Positions 53,373 to 61,414 of a DNA stretch of 64,000 nucleotides are shown one piece after another (within the stretch, counting starts at the first letter, position 1; each line of letters opens with the position of its first letter). The position numbers were made by a program, and so were the translations under genes. The notes under the pieces are model-generated. The model saw only the letters and a list, made by a program, of their open reading frames with translations. It searched no databases and was not told the DNA's origin. This stretch comes from Mycobacterium sp. URHD0025 (GTDB taxonomy: Bacteria; Actinomycetota; Actinomycetes; Mycobacteriales; Mycobacteriaceae): assembly GCF_000426065.1 (NCBI RefSeq), contig NZ_AUEQ01000009.1, positions 372,001 through 436,000 of the forward strand, given 5' to 3'.

Positions 53373-55122
53373 GGTTGTCGACCGACGGATCGGGTGGGAC
53401 AAGCTCCCGCCGTGGATCGGTCTCGGCGTCCTACTCGGGGTTCGCGACGCACTGCGCGAACACAATCTCTACGACTCCTACCGGGGCGATCCTCCGGCAG
53501 CACCCGCACACGCTCCTGCCGAATACCTCACCATCAGGACCGTCGACGGCTCCTACAACGATCTGTCGGCACCGTCGATGGGTATGGCCCACACAAGGTT
53601 CGGACGCAACGTGCCGCTGGACAAGGGCCATGCCGAGCAGCCGCCGAACCTGATGGACCCCAACCCGAGGGTGATCAGCAACGAGTTGCTGCGCCGCGAC
53701 ACGTTCAAGCCGGCCACCACACTCAACGTCCTGGCGGCGGCCTGGCTGCAGTTCGAGACCCGCGACTGGTTCAGCCACGACACCGACCCCAGCAAGATGA
53801 TCGAGATTCCGGTGCCCGAGGGCGACGACTGGGACGAGTCCGCCATCCGGATCCCGTCGACGCCTGCCGACCCGGACCCGACGCCGGGCGACTCGACGTT
53901 CATCAACACCGAGACGCACTGGTGGGATGCCTCGCAGCTCTACGGCAGCAACCAACTGTTCCAGGATGCGATCCGCACGCCGGACAAGAAGGACGGGAAG
54001 GTTCGCATCGACGCCGACGGATTCATCGATCTCGATCCGTCGTTGCTCGGCGCCTCGGGCGGGGCGGACGGCTGGTGGCTCGGCCTGGAACTGATGGGCA
54101 CGATCTTCCTGCGCGAGCACAACGCCATCTGCGACCGGCTGCAAGCCGCCTACCCGACCTGGACCGGCGACCAGATCTTCCACAAGGCGCGGATGATCAA
54201 CGCCGCGCTGATCGCGAAAATCCACACCATCGAATGGACGCCCGCAATCCTCGGCCATCCCACCTTGCAGATCGGGATGCGGGCGAACTGGTTCGGGCTC
54301 GCCGGCGAACGCGTCAAGCAGCTGTTCGGGCGGCTCAGCGCCGACGAGGCGATCAGCGGTGTCGTCGGGTCGGCCACCGATCACCACACCGCGCCGTACT
54401 CCATCACCGAGGACTTCGTCACCGTCTACCGCATGCACCCGCTGGTGCCGGACGACTACGAGTTCCTCAACATCGCCGGAAAGGCCGAGCCGCAGCAGCT
54501 TTCATTCGACAGCATCCACGGCGGTGCCAACTCTCGTGGCGTGCTCAAGAGCATGGGTGTCTCCAACTGCATCTACTCGCTCGGCGTCGCACACCCCGGC
54601 GCGGTCACCCTGCACAACAGTCCCAACTTCATGCGCCGCTTCGACCGCACCGACGGGCACGTCATCGACATGATCTCGACCGACATCGTCCGCTCCCGCG
54701 AGCGAGGGGTGCCGCGCTACAACGAATTCCGCCGCCAGCTGCGATTGAAGCCGGCAACGTCGTTCGACGAGATCAGCGGCGGGGACCGCGACACTGCCCT
54801 GAAGATGAGCGAGATCTACGGCGGTGACATCGAGAAGGTCGACGCCATGGTCGGCATGTTCGGTGAGAAGCTTCCTGAGAAGTTCGGCTTCAGCGACACC
54901 GCGTTTCGCATCTTCGTGTTGATGGCGACCCGCCGGCTCAAGAGCGACCGGTTCTTCACGGTCGACTTCACCCCGCGGGTCTACACGCCGGAGGGCATCG
55001 CCTGGATCGCGGACAACGACATGTGCTCGGTGCTCATCCGCCACTACCCCGAGCTCGAACCGGTGCTGCGCGACCAGCGCAACGCGTTCGCCCCGTGGTC
55101 GCGACTCGGTCAGGACTCGTGA
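53332..55122 (+). CDS. Heme peroxidase-superfamily alpha-dioxygenase-like enzyme
   Basis: The 596-aa protein is an animal-heme-peroxidase/cyclooxygenase-superfamily member closest in motifs to pathogen-inducible alpha-dioxygenases. It has a distal-His-type segment THWWDASQLYG near residue 195 and a proximal-His-type VYRMHPLVPDDYEF near residue 363. The YNDL and MGMAHTRFGRNVP N-terminal segments also match. AAGGAGG precedes the ATG at 53332. In plants these enzymes oxygenate fatty acids at the alpha carbon; the mycobacterial substrate is not known. It shares the operon with a DyP peroxidase, an unusual pairing of two heme enzymes. Confidence 0.85.
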   Translation: MPSLLTRWFIKATEVVDRRIGWDKLPPWIGLGVLLGVRDALREHNLYDSYRGDPPAAPAHAPAEYLTIRTVDGSYNDLSAPSMGMAHTRFGRNVPLDKGHAEQPPNLMDPNPRVISNELLRRDTFKPATTLNVLAAAWLQFETRDWFSHDTDPSKMIEIPVPEGDDWDESAIRIPSTPADPDPTPGDSTFINTETHWWDASQLYGSNQLFQDAIRTPDKKDGKVRIDADGFIDLDPSLLGASGGADGWWLGLELMGTIFLREHNAICDRLQAAYPTWTGDQIFHKARMINAALIAKIHTIEWTPAILGHPTLQIGMRANWFGLAGERVKQLFGRLSADEAISGVVGSATDHHTAPYSITEDFVTVYRMHPLVPDDYEFLNIAGKAEPQQLSFDSIHGGANSRGVLKSMGVSNCIYSLGVAHPGAVTLHNSPNFMRRFDRTDGHVIDMISTDIVRSRERGVPRYNEFRRQLRLKPATSFDEISGGDRDTALKMSEIYGGDIEKVDAMVGMFGEKLPEKFGFSDTAFRIFVLMATRRLKSDRFFTVDFTPRVYTPEGIAWIADNDMCSVLIRHYPELEPVLRDQRNAFAPWSRLGQDS

Positions 55123-55592
55123 TGACCCGACCCGAGCCCGGCTTGCCCCGGACCACACCGCTCGACGAGTCGGCGTTGCTCGGCTACCGCAACAGCGAGT
55201 TGGACATGCTGTTCCGGCAGGCGGAGGCCGGGCCCATTCCGGACGGGGACACCCAGGGCACGCTGCTGGCCTGGCCGGGAACCTGGGTCGCCGCACCGCT
55301 GGCCCGGCTGGTCCGCGTACTCATCTGGCAGGGCAAGGTGCTCGACCGCCGTGAGGGGATGCTGCGCAACAAGCTGACCCCGTTCGGTCTGCGGCTCGTC
55401 AAAGCCCGACTGTCGGTCACCGCCAGCTGGGTGGACAGCGCTGACTGCGTACTCATCGACTACTCCAAGACGTCGATTCTGGCCCGCATGGTCCGCGATG
55501 AGATCCGCCTGATCGGCCCCGGGCTCTACCTCGGAGTGGTGTGGCTGTGGCGGAAACGCATCGGCTGGTTCACCATTCGCTCGACCAGGTGA
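55122..55592 (+). CDS. Hypothetical protein of the heme-oxidase operon
   Basis: The 156-aa protein starts at the ATG that shares its A with the upstream stop (TGATG). The C-terminal segment RDEIRLIGPGLYLGVVWLWRK (residues about 123-143, given in part) is the most characteristic. The WPGTWVAAPLARL and VLIDYSKTS segments are also distinctive. It may bind lipid or membranes. No catalytic motif was recognised. It overlaps the next gene by 4 bp. Confidence 0.7.
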   Translation: MTRPEPGLPRTTPLDESALLGYRNSELDMLFRQAEAGPIPDGDTQGTLLAWPGTWVAAPLARLVRVLIWQGKVLDRREGMLRNKLTPFGLRLVKARLSVTASWVDSADCVLIDYSKTSILARMVRDEIRLIGPGLYLGVVWLWRKRIGWFTIRSTR

Positions 55593-56947
55593 TCCAGATG
55601 CCGCACCAGGAAGCCTTCACCGTACTCGCCGAGGTCAGCGCAGATCGGCTGTCGTCACTGCGTGATCTGCTCGGACGCATCCCCGACCATGTCGAGCGGT
55701 GGGACGTGCTGCCGTTCGAGAAGTTGAGCGGTCTGCACTTCGCCAGGATCGTGCTGTTCGAGCCGACGCAGGATCTCGACGGACGCCCCGTGCCGGCCCA
55801 GGTGGCGCTGCTGACCGATGTCGACGCGCCGCTGGGCGGCCATCTCGACGAGCTCGCGGCGATCGGCGGTGACGGGCTCGACGCGGTGTTCTCCCACTGC
55901 GTCGGCTACCCGGCCAGGGCATCGGTGCCGGACCGGCGGGCGTTCCTGCGTGCGCATCAGGCCAAAGTCGCTGCGGCACACATCAACCGGCGCGGCCGTT
56001 CGGTCAACCAGATTCGGCAGGAGGATCTGCTGCAGCGCGAGATCAACAGGTTCCTCGATGCGGGCGATCTCGGGTCGTTGGATCCGGGGAAGATCAAGAG
56101 CGCGATCGTCGACTTCGTACGCGACCGCGAGGATCTGGCGTGGGCCCTGAAACAGGCGCAGGGGCCGTCCTTCCTGTGGCGAGCCAAAGAGGCTGTGCAC
56201 AAGTACTTCTGGATTGCCGCACTGGCCGTGGTGACGGTGCTGTTCCTGCCGCTCGTGGCGCTCGGCCTCGGATTGTTCACGCTCGTGCTCCGCTACCACG
56301 AGAAGCGCGACCAGCCCGACACCCGCGCCGCCGCACCCGAGGTGGCCCGCGCGTACCGCGATGACGAGGACTACTGGGCACACAACCAGATCGTCGCCGT
56401 CGGCTTCCTCAAGCCCGGCCCGTTCCGCCGGCTGACCACGACGGCGATCCTGTTCCTGACCGACTACGCGACCCGCCACATCTACAACCGCGGAACCCTG
56501 TCCGGGCTCAACACCATTCACTTCGCCCGGTGGGTGCGGATGGACGGCAATCGCGGCCTGTTCTTCTCCAGTAACTACGACGGCAGCCTGGAGAGCTACA
56601 TGAACGACTTCATCGACAAGGCGTTCTGGGGACTCAACGCCATCTTCAGCAACGGCGACGGCTTCCCGCGCACGCGCTTCCTGTTCTTCGGCGGCATCAC
56701 CGACGAGAAGGCCTACAAAAAACTGCTTCCCACCCGACAAGCCCCGAGCAATGTCTGGTACAGCGCCTACCCGCATCTGACGACCAAGAACATCGCCAAC
56801 AACGAAGCCATCCGACAGGGCCTCTCGGACAACATGGACGATGCCCAGACACGGCGCTGGTTGCGCCGATTCGGTTGTGGCAACGAACTTCCCGAGTCCA
56901 ACTGGGCGGCCCGACAGCTCGACAGCATTCCGTGGGACAGGCTATGA
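55589..56947 (+). CDS. Hypothetical protein with two membrane segments, partner of heme enzymes
   Basis: The 452-aa protein begins at GTG 55589, which overlaps the upstream stop by 4 bp. Residues about 205-240 form two closely spaced membrane segments. The C-terminal half has IHFARWVRMDGNRGLFF and SSNYDGSLESYMNDFI, a pattern resembling the dimeric alpha/beta-barrel fold of chlorite dismutase/DyP proteins, but the heme-ligand His is not evident. It sits directly before the DyP peroxidase gene (4-bp overlap). It may be a membrane adaptor of the two oxidases. That is inference. Confidence 0.7.
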   Translation: MIQMPHQEAFTVLAEVSADRLSSLRDLLGRIPDHVERWDVLPFEKLSGLHFARIVLFEPTQDLDGRPVPAQVALLTDVDAPLGGHLDELAAIGGDGLDAVFSHCVGYPARASVPDRRAFLRAHQAKVAAAHINRRGRSVNQIRQEDLLQREINRFLDAGDLGSLDPGKIKSAIVDFVRDREDLAWALKQAQGPSFLWRAKEAVHKYFWIAALAVVTVLFLPLVALGLGLFTLVLRYHEKRDQPDTRAAAPEVARAYRDDEDYWAHNQIVAVGFLKPGPFRRLTTTAILFLTDYATRHIYNRGTLSGLNTIHFARWVRMDGNRGLFFSSNYDGSLESYMNDFIDKAFWGLNAIFSNGDGFPRTRFLFFGGITDEKAYKKLLPTRQAPSNVWYSAYPHLTTKNIANNEAIRQGLSDNMDDAQTRRWLRRFGCGNELPESNWAARQLDSIPWDRL

Positions 56948-58377
56948 CTCTTCAACTGGACGACATCCAGGGCGTCATCCTGCATGGCTACGGCGCGCTG
57001 GACGACGCGGCGTTCCTGCTTCTGACGATCGACGACGTCGCGGCGGCCAAGCAGTGGCTGTCACAGCTTCCGTTGCGCGACAGCACAGTCCGGCCCGACG
57101 TCACCGACACCTGCACCAACATCGCCTTCACGCCGTCGGGACTGGCGCGGCTGGGGCTGCCACCAGAACACCTCGGAATGCTGGCCGGGGAGTTCCGCGA
57201 GGGTATGTCGGGCACCGAGCATCGCCGTCGGATTCTCGGCGACCACGGTGACAGCTCCCCCTCGAACTGGCGGTGGAACGGCGACGACATCCACGCGCTG
57301 TTGCTGCTCTACGCGCGTGACGCCGCCGCGGTGGCCGACCTGGAGAACAGTCACGACCTGCCGGGCGCCGGTCTGCGCGTCGTCAGGCGGCTCGATTCGC
57401 TGACCCTCCCGGGGCGCAAAGAGCACTTCGGTTTTCGCGACGGGATATCGCAACCTCTGATCGACGGCTACGACGACGGCGGACCGGCGGGAAACACCGT
57501 GGCCCCAGGCGAATTCGTGCTCGGATATCCCAACGCCTACGGCCAGTACACCGACCGGCCGCTGGTGGATCCGGCTGCCGACCCGCGAGGCCTGCTGGCG
57601 GCTGCGGCCGATGCGCCGGCGCTGCGTGACCTCGGCAAGGACGGCAGCTACCTCGTCTTCCGGCAGCTCAAGCAGGACGTGGCCGGGTTCTGGAACAGCC
57701 TGGCCGAGCGATCCGCCGACGTGCTCGACCGGGTGCCTGCGTGTGTCGGGCTGGCAGCCAAGATGGTCGGTCGCTGGCCCAGTGGTGCGCCGCTGGTGAA
57801 AGCACCGACCGCCGATGATCCCGCACTCGCCGACGACAACGACTTCATGTACTTCCGGTCCGAAGATCCCGACGGTCTGAAATGCCCGATCGGCTCGCAC
57901 CTGCGGCGGTCCAACCCACGCGATGCGCTCGACCCGGTACCCGGATCCGACCGGTCGATCGATGTGGGCAAGCGCCACCGCATCATTCGCCGCGGCCGGG
58001 CCTACGGTGCGCCCCTGGCGCCGTCCATGGACCCCGCCGACATGATCGGGGCCGGTGACGACGGCGCCGAACGAGGTCTGCACTTCATCTGCTTCAACAG
58101 CCAGCTCGGGCGGCAGTTCGAGTTCATCCAGCACACCTGGGTCAACAGCGCCAAGTTCGACGGCGGCTACGCCGAGGACGATCCGATCGCCGGTGCCCGC
58201 GGCACTGGAAACGGGAACGGGAACGGAAACGGTGACGGGCACGGGACATTCACGGTCCAGCAGGAGCCGATCCGCCGGCGCGTCACCGGCTTGCCCCGCT
58301 TTGTCCACACTGTCGGCGGCGCGTACTTCTTCATGCCCGGTGTGGCCGCCACGCGCTATCTCGCGGCCCTGCCATGA
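56944..58377 (+). CDS. DyP-type heme peroxidase
   Basis: The 477-aa protein has the DyP signature GFRDG near residues 163-167 (catalytic Asp) and a heme-ligand His in GSHLRRSNPRD near residue 318. DyP enzymes oxidise dyes, phenols and lignin-like compounds with H2O2. The protein is longer than encapsulin-type DyP (about 350 aa) and has a low-complexity loop near residue 425 coded by a hexamer repeat (58207-58242). No Tat signal was seen at the N-terminus. It overlaps its neighbours by 4 bp on both sides. Confidence 0.9.
   Translation: MTLQLDDIQGVILHGYGALDDAAFLLLTIDDVAAAKQWLSQLPLRDSTVRPDVTDTCTNIAFTPSGLARLGLPPEHLGMLAGEFREGMSGTEHRRRILGDHGDSSPSNWRWNGDDIHALLLLYARDAAAVADLENSHDLPGAGLRVVRRLDSLTLPGRKEHFGFRDGISQPLIDGYDDGGPAGNTVAPGEFVLGYPNAYGQYTDRPLVDPAADPRGLLAAAADAPALRDLGKDGSYLVFRQLKQDVAGFWNSLAERSADVLDRVPACVGLAAKMVGRWPSGAPLVKAPTADDPALADDNDFMYFRSEDPDGLKCPIGSHLRRSNPRDALDPVPGSDRSIDVGKRHRIIRRGRAYGAPLAPSMDPADMIGAGDDGAERGLHFICFNSQLGRQFEFIQHTWVNSAKFDGGYAEDDPIAGARGTGNGNGNGNGDGHGTFTVQQEPIRRRVTGLPRFVHTVGGAYFFMPGVAATRYLAALP
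58207..58242 (+). repeat. Hexanucleotide repeat inside the DyP gene
   Basis: Six units of a GGGAAC-like hexamer encode an alternating Gly-Asn/Asp stretch (GNGNGNGDGHG). Being multiples of six, length changes would stay in frame. It lies in a surface-loop position between the heme-ligand region and the C-terminus. Confidence 0.7.
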
Positions 58378-58838
58378 CGTCCTGGCGGGAGTGGGCCCCG
58401 CTTCCTCTGCGACTGTTCCTCGGCGGCGGGCTGATCCTGCACGGCGGCATCAAGCTGTTCACGTCCGGCGGGCACGCCAACATCGCCCACCTCGTCGGCC
58501 GGCTCGGGGTGCCGTTCGCCGATATTGTCGGCTGGATCGTGGGCATCGTCGAATTCGGCGGTGGCCTCGGCATCCTGCTCGGGATCTTCTTCCGGCTCGC
58601 CACGGTGGTGAACGCGCTCAACGTCGCCGGCCTTTTGGTGCTCGGCTTCGTCGCGGGCGGAATCCCCGCGCCTCTGCCCGGCGGCGATCCGCTGCCCGGT
58701 TTCCGTGAGGCACTGCTGATCCTGGCGGGCGTGGTCAGCCTGCTGCTCAGCGGACCCGGCCGGCTTTCGCCGGCCGACAAGTCAGGAGGCCACCATGCAC
58801 ACCGACAACCTGAGCGGGATACCCCGGGTCGAGCTTGA
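58374..58838 (+). CDS. DoxX-family membrane protein
   Basis: The 154-aa protein has four membrane segments (residues about 12-30, 50-70, 74-94, 108-124) and the DoxX hallmark LRLFLGGGLILHGGIKLF. DoxX proteins are linked to redox control and, in M. tuberculosis, to a membrane complex with superoxide dismutase. It overlaps the DyP gene by 4 bp, fitting a redox operon. The hydrophilic C-terminus after residue 130 overlaps the next start. Confidence 0.85.
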   Translation: MTSWREWAPLPLRLFLGGGLILHGGIKLFTSGGHANIAHLVGRLGVPFADIVGWIVGIVEFGGGLGILLGIFFRLATVVNALNVAGLLVLGFVAGGIPAPLPGGDPLPGFREALLILAGVVSLLLSGPGRLSPADKSGGHHAHRQPERDTPGRA

Positions 58839-59343
58839 AACCAGGCCGCGGTGGAAGCGGGAACTGTCCTGGTGGATCGGAGGCAGGCTGTTCACCACCG
58901 ACCGCGCCGCGACGTTCTGGCGGCGACGAGTCGCGCCGTTGGAGGCACCGGTGATGAAGGCGACCCGCGGGCGCGCGCGGATGAGTGTGGGCCTGCCGGT
59001 GCTGGTGCTGAACGCCACCGGAGCGCGTAGCGGCAAGCGGTACGAGGTCCCCCTGGCGTACTTCACCGAAGGCGATGACGTGGTGTTGATCGCCTCCAAC
59101 TACGGGCGCGAACATCATCCGAACTGGTATCACAACCTGATCGCGCATCCGGAATGCGAACTGCACATCGGCCCGCACGGTGGCCGGTTCCTCGCGCGCG
59201 AGGCCACCGGGGCCGACCGCGACCGGCTCTATGCCATGGCTGCCGATCGGCTCAACAAGGGCTGGAATGTGTACAAACAGCGCACCGACGGAATCCGCAC
59301 CATCCCGGTGCTGCGGTTGTCGCCCGATGGCCGGCCGGGTTAA
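58795..59343 (+). CDS. Deazaflavin (F420)-dependent nitroreductase-family protein
   Basis: The 182-aa protein has the Ddn/FDOR-B layout: split-barrel fold with NATGARSGKRYEVPLAYF near residues 76-95 and the Y/N-rich SNYGREHHPNWYHNLIAHPE segment near residues 102-122. These proteins bind coenzyme F420 or FMN and reduce quinones or nitroaromatics. The start overlaps the DoxX gene by 44 bp, with AGGAGGCC upstream. It is the last gene of the seven-gene operon and overlaps the convergent TetR gene by 4 bp. Confidence 0.88.
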   Translation: MHTDNLSGIPRVELETRPRWKRELSWWIGGRLFTTDRAATFWRRRVAPLEAPVMKATRGRARMSVGLPVLVLNATGARSGKRYEVPLAYFTEGDDVVLIASNYGREHHPNWYHNLIAHPECELHIGPHGGRFLAREATGADRDRLYAMAADRLNKGWNVYKQRTDGIRTIPVLRLSPDGRPG

Positions 59344-59897
59344 TCGCTGCGCTCGTAGATGTCTGAGGCGATCGCGATGGCGGTGTCGTTGCATTCCTCG
59401 TCGGTCAGCGCCAGGTCACCCATCATCGCCACGCTCCACGAGATCGTCAGCAGCGCCTGCCGGGCGTGGTACACCGCGACTGGTTCATGATCGGGTGCGG
59501 TCATGGCATCGGCCACACTCCGAAACTGATAGCGCAGGTCTGCTCCTACCCCGAGCCGGTTGAACGCCGCGTAATTCTCGTGCATGAACCGCGTCATCGC
59601 CCGACCGGTGCCGTGGAGGACGGTGCCGTACCTTCGCAGCACCTCGCGTCCGGTTTGCTTGCCCGGCGGTTGCCCGGCGGCCCACTCGAGGATCTCGTCC
59701 ACACCGGTACGCAGATCGTCGGCGAGGCTCACCACGATGTCTTCTTTTGCCGGAAAGTGGTAGTAGACAGCCGCTTTCGTGATCCCGAGGCGCTCGGCTA
59801 TCTGCCGGATCGAGGTCTGGTCATAGCCGTGGACGGAGAACAGTTCGAGCGCCACGGCACGGATCTTGTCGCGGGTATCGGTCCGTCGACCTGCCAT
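59340..59897 (-). CDS. TetR/AcrR-family regulator
   Basis: The 185-aa regulator has the HTH at residues about 28-50 (SIRQIAERLGITKAAVYYHF). ATG 59897 (MAGRRTD) is preferred, with GGAAGGGG upstream. The divergent methyltransferase gene lies across a gap with a TTACCTG/CAGGTAA operator. Control of the methyltransferase, itself and perhaps the upstream redox operon is likely. The ligand is unknown. Confidence 0.88.
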   Translation of the reverse strand: MAGRRTDTRDKIRAVALELFSVHGYDQTSIRQIAERLGITKAAVYYHFPAKEDIVVSLADDLRTGVDEILEWAAGQPPGKQTGREVLRRYGTVLHGTGRAMTRFMHENYAAFNRLGVGADLRYQFRSVADAMTAPDHEPVAVYHARQALLTISWSVAMMGDLALTDEECNDTAIAIASDIYERSD

Positions 59898-59959
59898 GGA
59901 GGCCCCTTCCATTACTTGACGCCCGGCAAGGGATGAGCTTAGCGTGGGCACACCATTAC

Positions 59960-59977
59960 TTACCTGCCGTCAGGTAA
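59960..59977. promoter_or_regulatory. TTACCTG-N4-CAGGTAA operator
   Basis: This perfect 7-bp inverted repeat with a 4-bp spacer lies between the TetR gene and the methyltransferase start. A weaker related sequence (TTACTTG ... CAAG) lies near 59912-59931, close to the TetR start. Sites of this size are typical of TetR repressors. Confidence 0.6.
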
Positions 59978-60003
59978 TGACGAGCCACTTCTGGGGGGAT
60001 CGA

Positions 60004-60873
60004 ATGGACGAATCACAGCCGACCACCGCGTTGACCGGGCCGCCGCTCACCGCCGTCGGGGTCGCGGTCATCCGGGCCCGGGAAACCGAACGGGCCGACC
60101 GCCTCTACGCCGATCCGTACGCCGCCCGCTTCGTCGAGGCGGCACAGAAGGCATATCTCGACCCAGGCGCTCCCGAGGGCGCCCCCAGCACCTGGGCGAC
60201 GGTGATGCAGTTGGCCGAGGTGATGTACGAAGCCCGCACGATCGGTGTCCGCCTCGTCGACGACGCTTTGACCGAAGCCGCGGCGGCCGGGCGCACACAG
60301 ATCGTGTTGATCGGGGCCGGACTGGACACCCATGCCTTCCGGCTGACCTGGCCTGAGCCCGTCAGGCTGTTCGAGATCGACCTGCCCCAGCTGTTCGCCT
60401 TCAAGGAACCGATCCTGCGCGACGCCGTCGCCACTTGCGAACGCCACATCATCGAGGCCGACCTCTCCGACCAGGGTTGGGCGGAATCCCTGGTGTCCAA
60501 CGGGTTTGATCCCGCCACCCCCACGCACTGGGTCGACCACGCACTGATGACACTGCCGAGGGCCGCGGCTCGCGCCGGGGTCGAGGCGATCACGCGCCTG
60601 TCCGCACCGGGCAGCCGCTACGGATACCCGACGATGGGCAGCCAGAGCTTCAACACCACCATGAACTCGGTGGCCGGTGCCGCGGAGCTGTACCGCAGCA
60701 TGCCCAATGTCGACCGCGGCCTCGGTGATGACGCCCGGCAGTGGATCGAAAACCTGGGATGGTCAACGTCGTTCAACAGCTTCGCCGACCTTGCCGCGCG
60801 CTATCCCCGCAACATCGGTTCCGACACCGGCAGCGGAACCGTCACCGCCACCCGCCTGGGGACGCCGGCATGA
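60004..60873 (+). CDS. SAM-dependent methyltransferase, TIGR00027/LCMT-like family
   Basis: The 289-aa protein has the AdoMet motif IVLIGAGLDTHAFRL near residues 101-115 and the N-terminal RARETERADRLYADPYA of this mycobacterial family. Family members usually have WxxEGLLMYLP after the third motif; here it reads WVDHALMTLP, so the conserved Glu-Gly is missing. The C-terminus is otherwise complete. The ATG at 60004 is preceded by only a weak site. Regulation by the divergent TetR is inferred. Substrate unknown. A tRNA terminator follows on the opposite strand. Confidence 0.85.
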   Translation: MDESQPTTALTGPPLTAVGVAVIRARETERADRLYADPYAARFVEAAQKAYLDPGAPEGAPSTWATVMQLAEVMYEARTIGVRLVDDALTEAAAAGRTQIVLIGAGLDTHAFRLTWPEPVRLFEIDLPQLFAFKEPILRDAVATCERHIIEADLSDQGWAESLVSNGFDPATPTHWVDHALMTLPRAAARAGVEAITRLSAPGSRYGYPTMGSQSFNTTMNSVAGAAELYRSMPNVDRGLGDDARQWIENLGWSTSFNSFADLAARYPRNIGSDTGSGTVTATRLGTPA

Positions 60874-60876
60874 AAA

Positions 60877-60910
60877 AAACCCGCTACCTGCGATGGCAGG
60901 AAGCGGGTTT
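60877..60910 (-). terminator. Strong intrinsic terminator of the (displaced) tRNA gene
   Basis: AAACCCGCT-A-CCTGC (60877-60891) pairs with 60896-60910 around a GATG loop. Read on the minus strand the stem is followed by a run of seven T. It directly follows the tRNA 3' end at 60912-60938, so it is the native terminator of that tRNA; it also ends the methyltransferase transcript. Confidence 0.85.
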
Positions 60911-60911
60911 A

Positions 60912-60938
60912 TGGCGGTGGCGGAGGGATTTGAACCCT
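60912..60938 (-). tRNA. 3' end of a tRNA (serine-type acceptor), attachment-site duplicate
   Basis: The minus strand reads AGGGTTCAAATCCC (T loop) then TCCGCCACCGCCA, i.e. T-arm, acceptor strand CGCCACC, discriminator G and CCA. The 5' remainder is absent: upstream bases do not complete the T-stem or anticodon arm. It fits an integration site for a tyrosine-integrase island, with the intact tRNA gene expected at the other end beyond the window. Assignment to tRNA-Ser rests on resemblance to the mycobacterial GGTGGCG/CGCCACC acceptor. Confidence 0.75.
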
Positions 60939-61019
60939 ATTTACGCTCCAGGCCAGGCGTTCGGATATGCGTCAAGCTGCTAAAACACATATCGACAGTT
61001 CACGCGTGTTATCTGTAAC

Positions 61020-61052
61020 TGCGGCCAAATTGCGGCCAAATTGCGGCCGCGA
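61020..61052. repeat. Three direct repeats TGCGGCCAAAT near the island end
   Basis: Two exact 11-bp copies (61020-61030, 61031-61041) and a third partial copy (from 61042, TGCGGCC) lie in tandem 80 bases inside the island. Tandem 11-bp repeats next to an att site can be arm-type sites for integrase or excisionase. Confidence 0.5.
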
Positions 61053-61111
61053 CTACCCACCCAATGTGCTGTTGTCGCTACGGCCGGCAGTCGCCATGTC
61101 ACGGTGAAGTG

Positions 61112-61414
61112 GTGACGCGAACGTACTCCCTCGCCGAAGTCGCAGCGGTCTATCTGCCACCCGAGTGGAAGGACGGCGTCCGTTGGCTCTCACGCCGACT
61201 CAACCGCGGAGAGATCCAGGGTTACAAAGTTGGCCGCGTTTGGCGGATGACCGAAGGCGACGTCGCAGCATTCGTCGAATCGCGGCGCAATCCAACGAAG
61301 CCCGCGGCCGGTTTCGCGGCCGCCGCATCAGCGAAGCCTGGCGGCAGCGTCATCGACGGACTGTCCGAACGGTCAAGGCGTCGAGTGACGGAGTGCGAGA
61401 CTGGCAGCAACTAG
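61112..61414 (+). CDS. Excisionase-like helix-turn-helix protein
   Basis: The 100-aa protein has an N-terminal winged-helix of the HTH_17/excisionase kind: YSLAEVAAVYLPPEWKDGVR, then RLNRGEIQGYKVGRVWRMTE (residues about 5-52). This matches DNA-binding recombination directionality factors. The start GTG 61112 is chosen because it begins just before the domain. It ends 4 bases inside the restriction gene on the other strand. A role in excision of the island is the simplest reading. Confidence 0.7.
   Translation: MTRTYSLAEVAAVYLPPEWKDGVRWLSRRLNRGEIQGYKVGRVWRMTEGDVAAFVESRRNPTKPAAGFAAAASAKPGGSVIDGLSERSRRRVTECETGSN

Noticed and set aside
58207..58242. Phase-variable hypermutable tract
   Set aside because: The unit is six bases, so slippage stays in frame; only six imperfect units are present, and the effect is at most a loop-length change.
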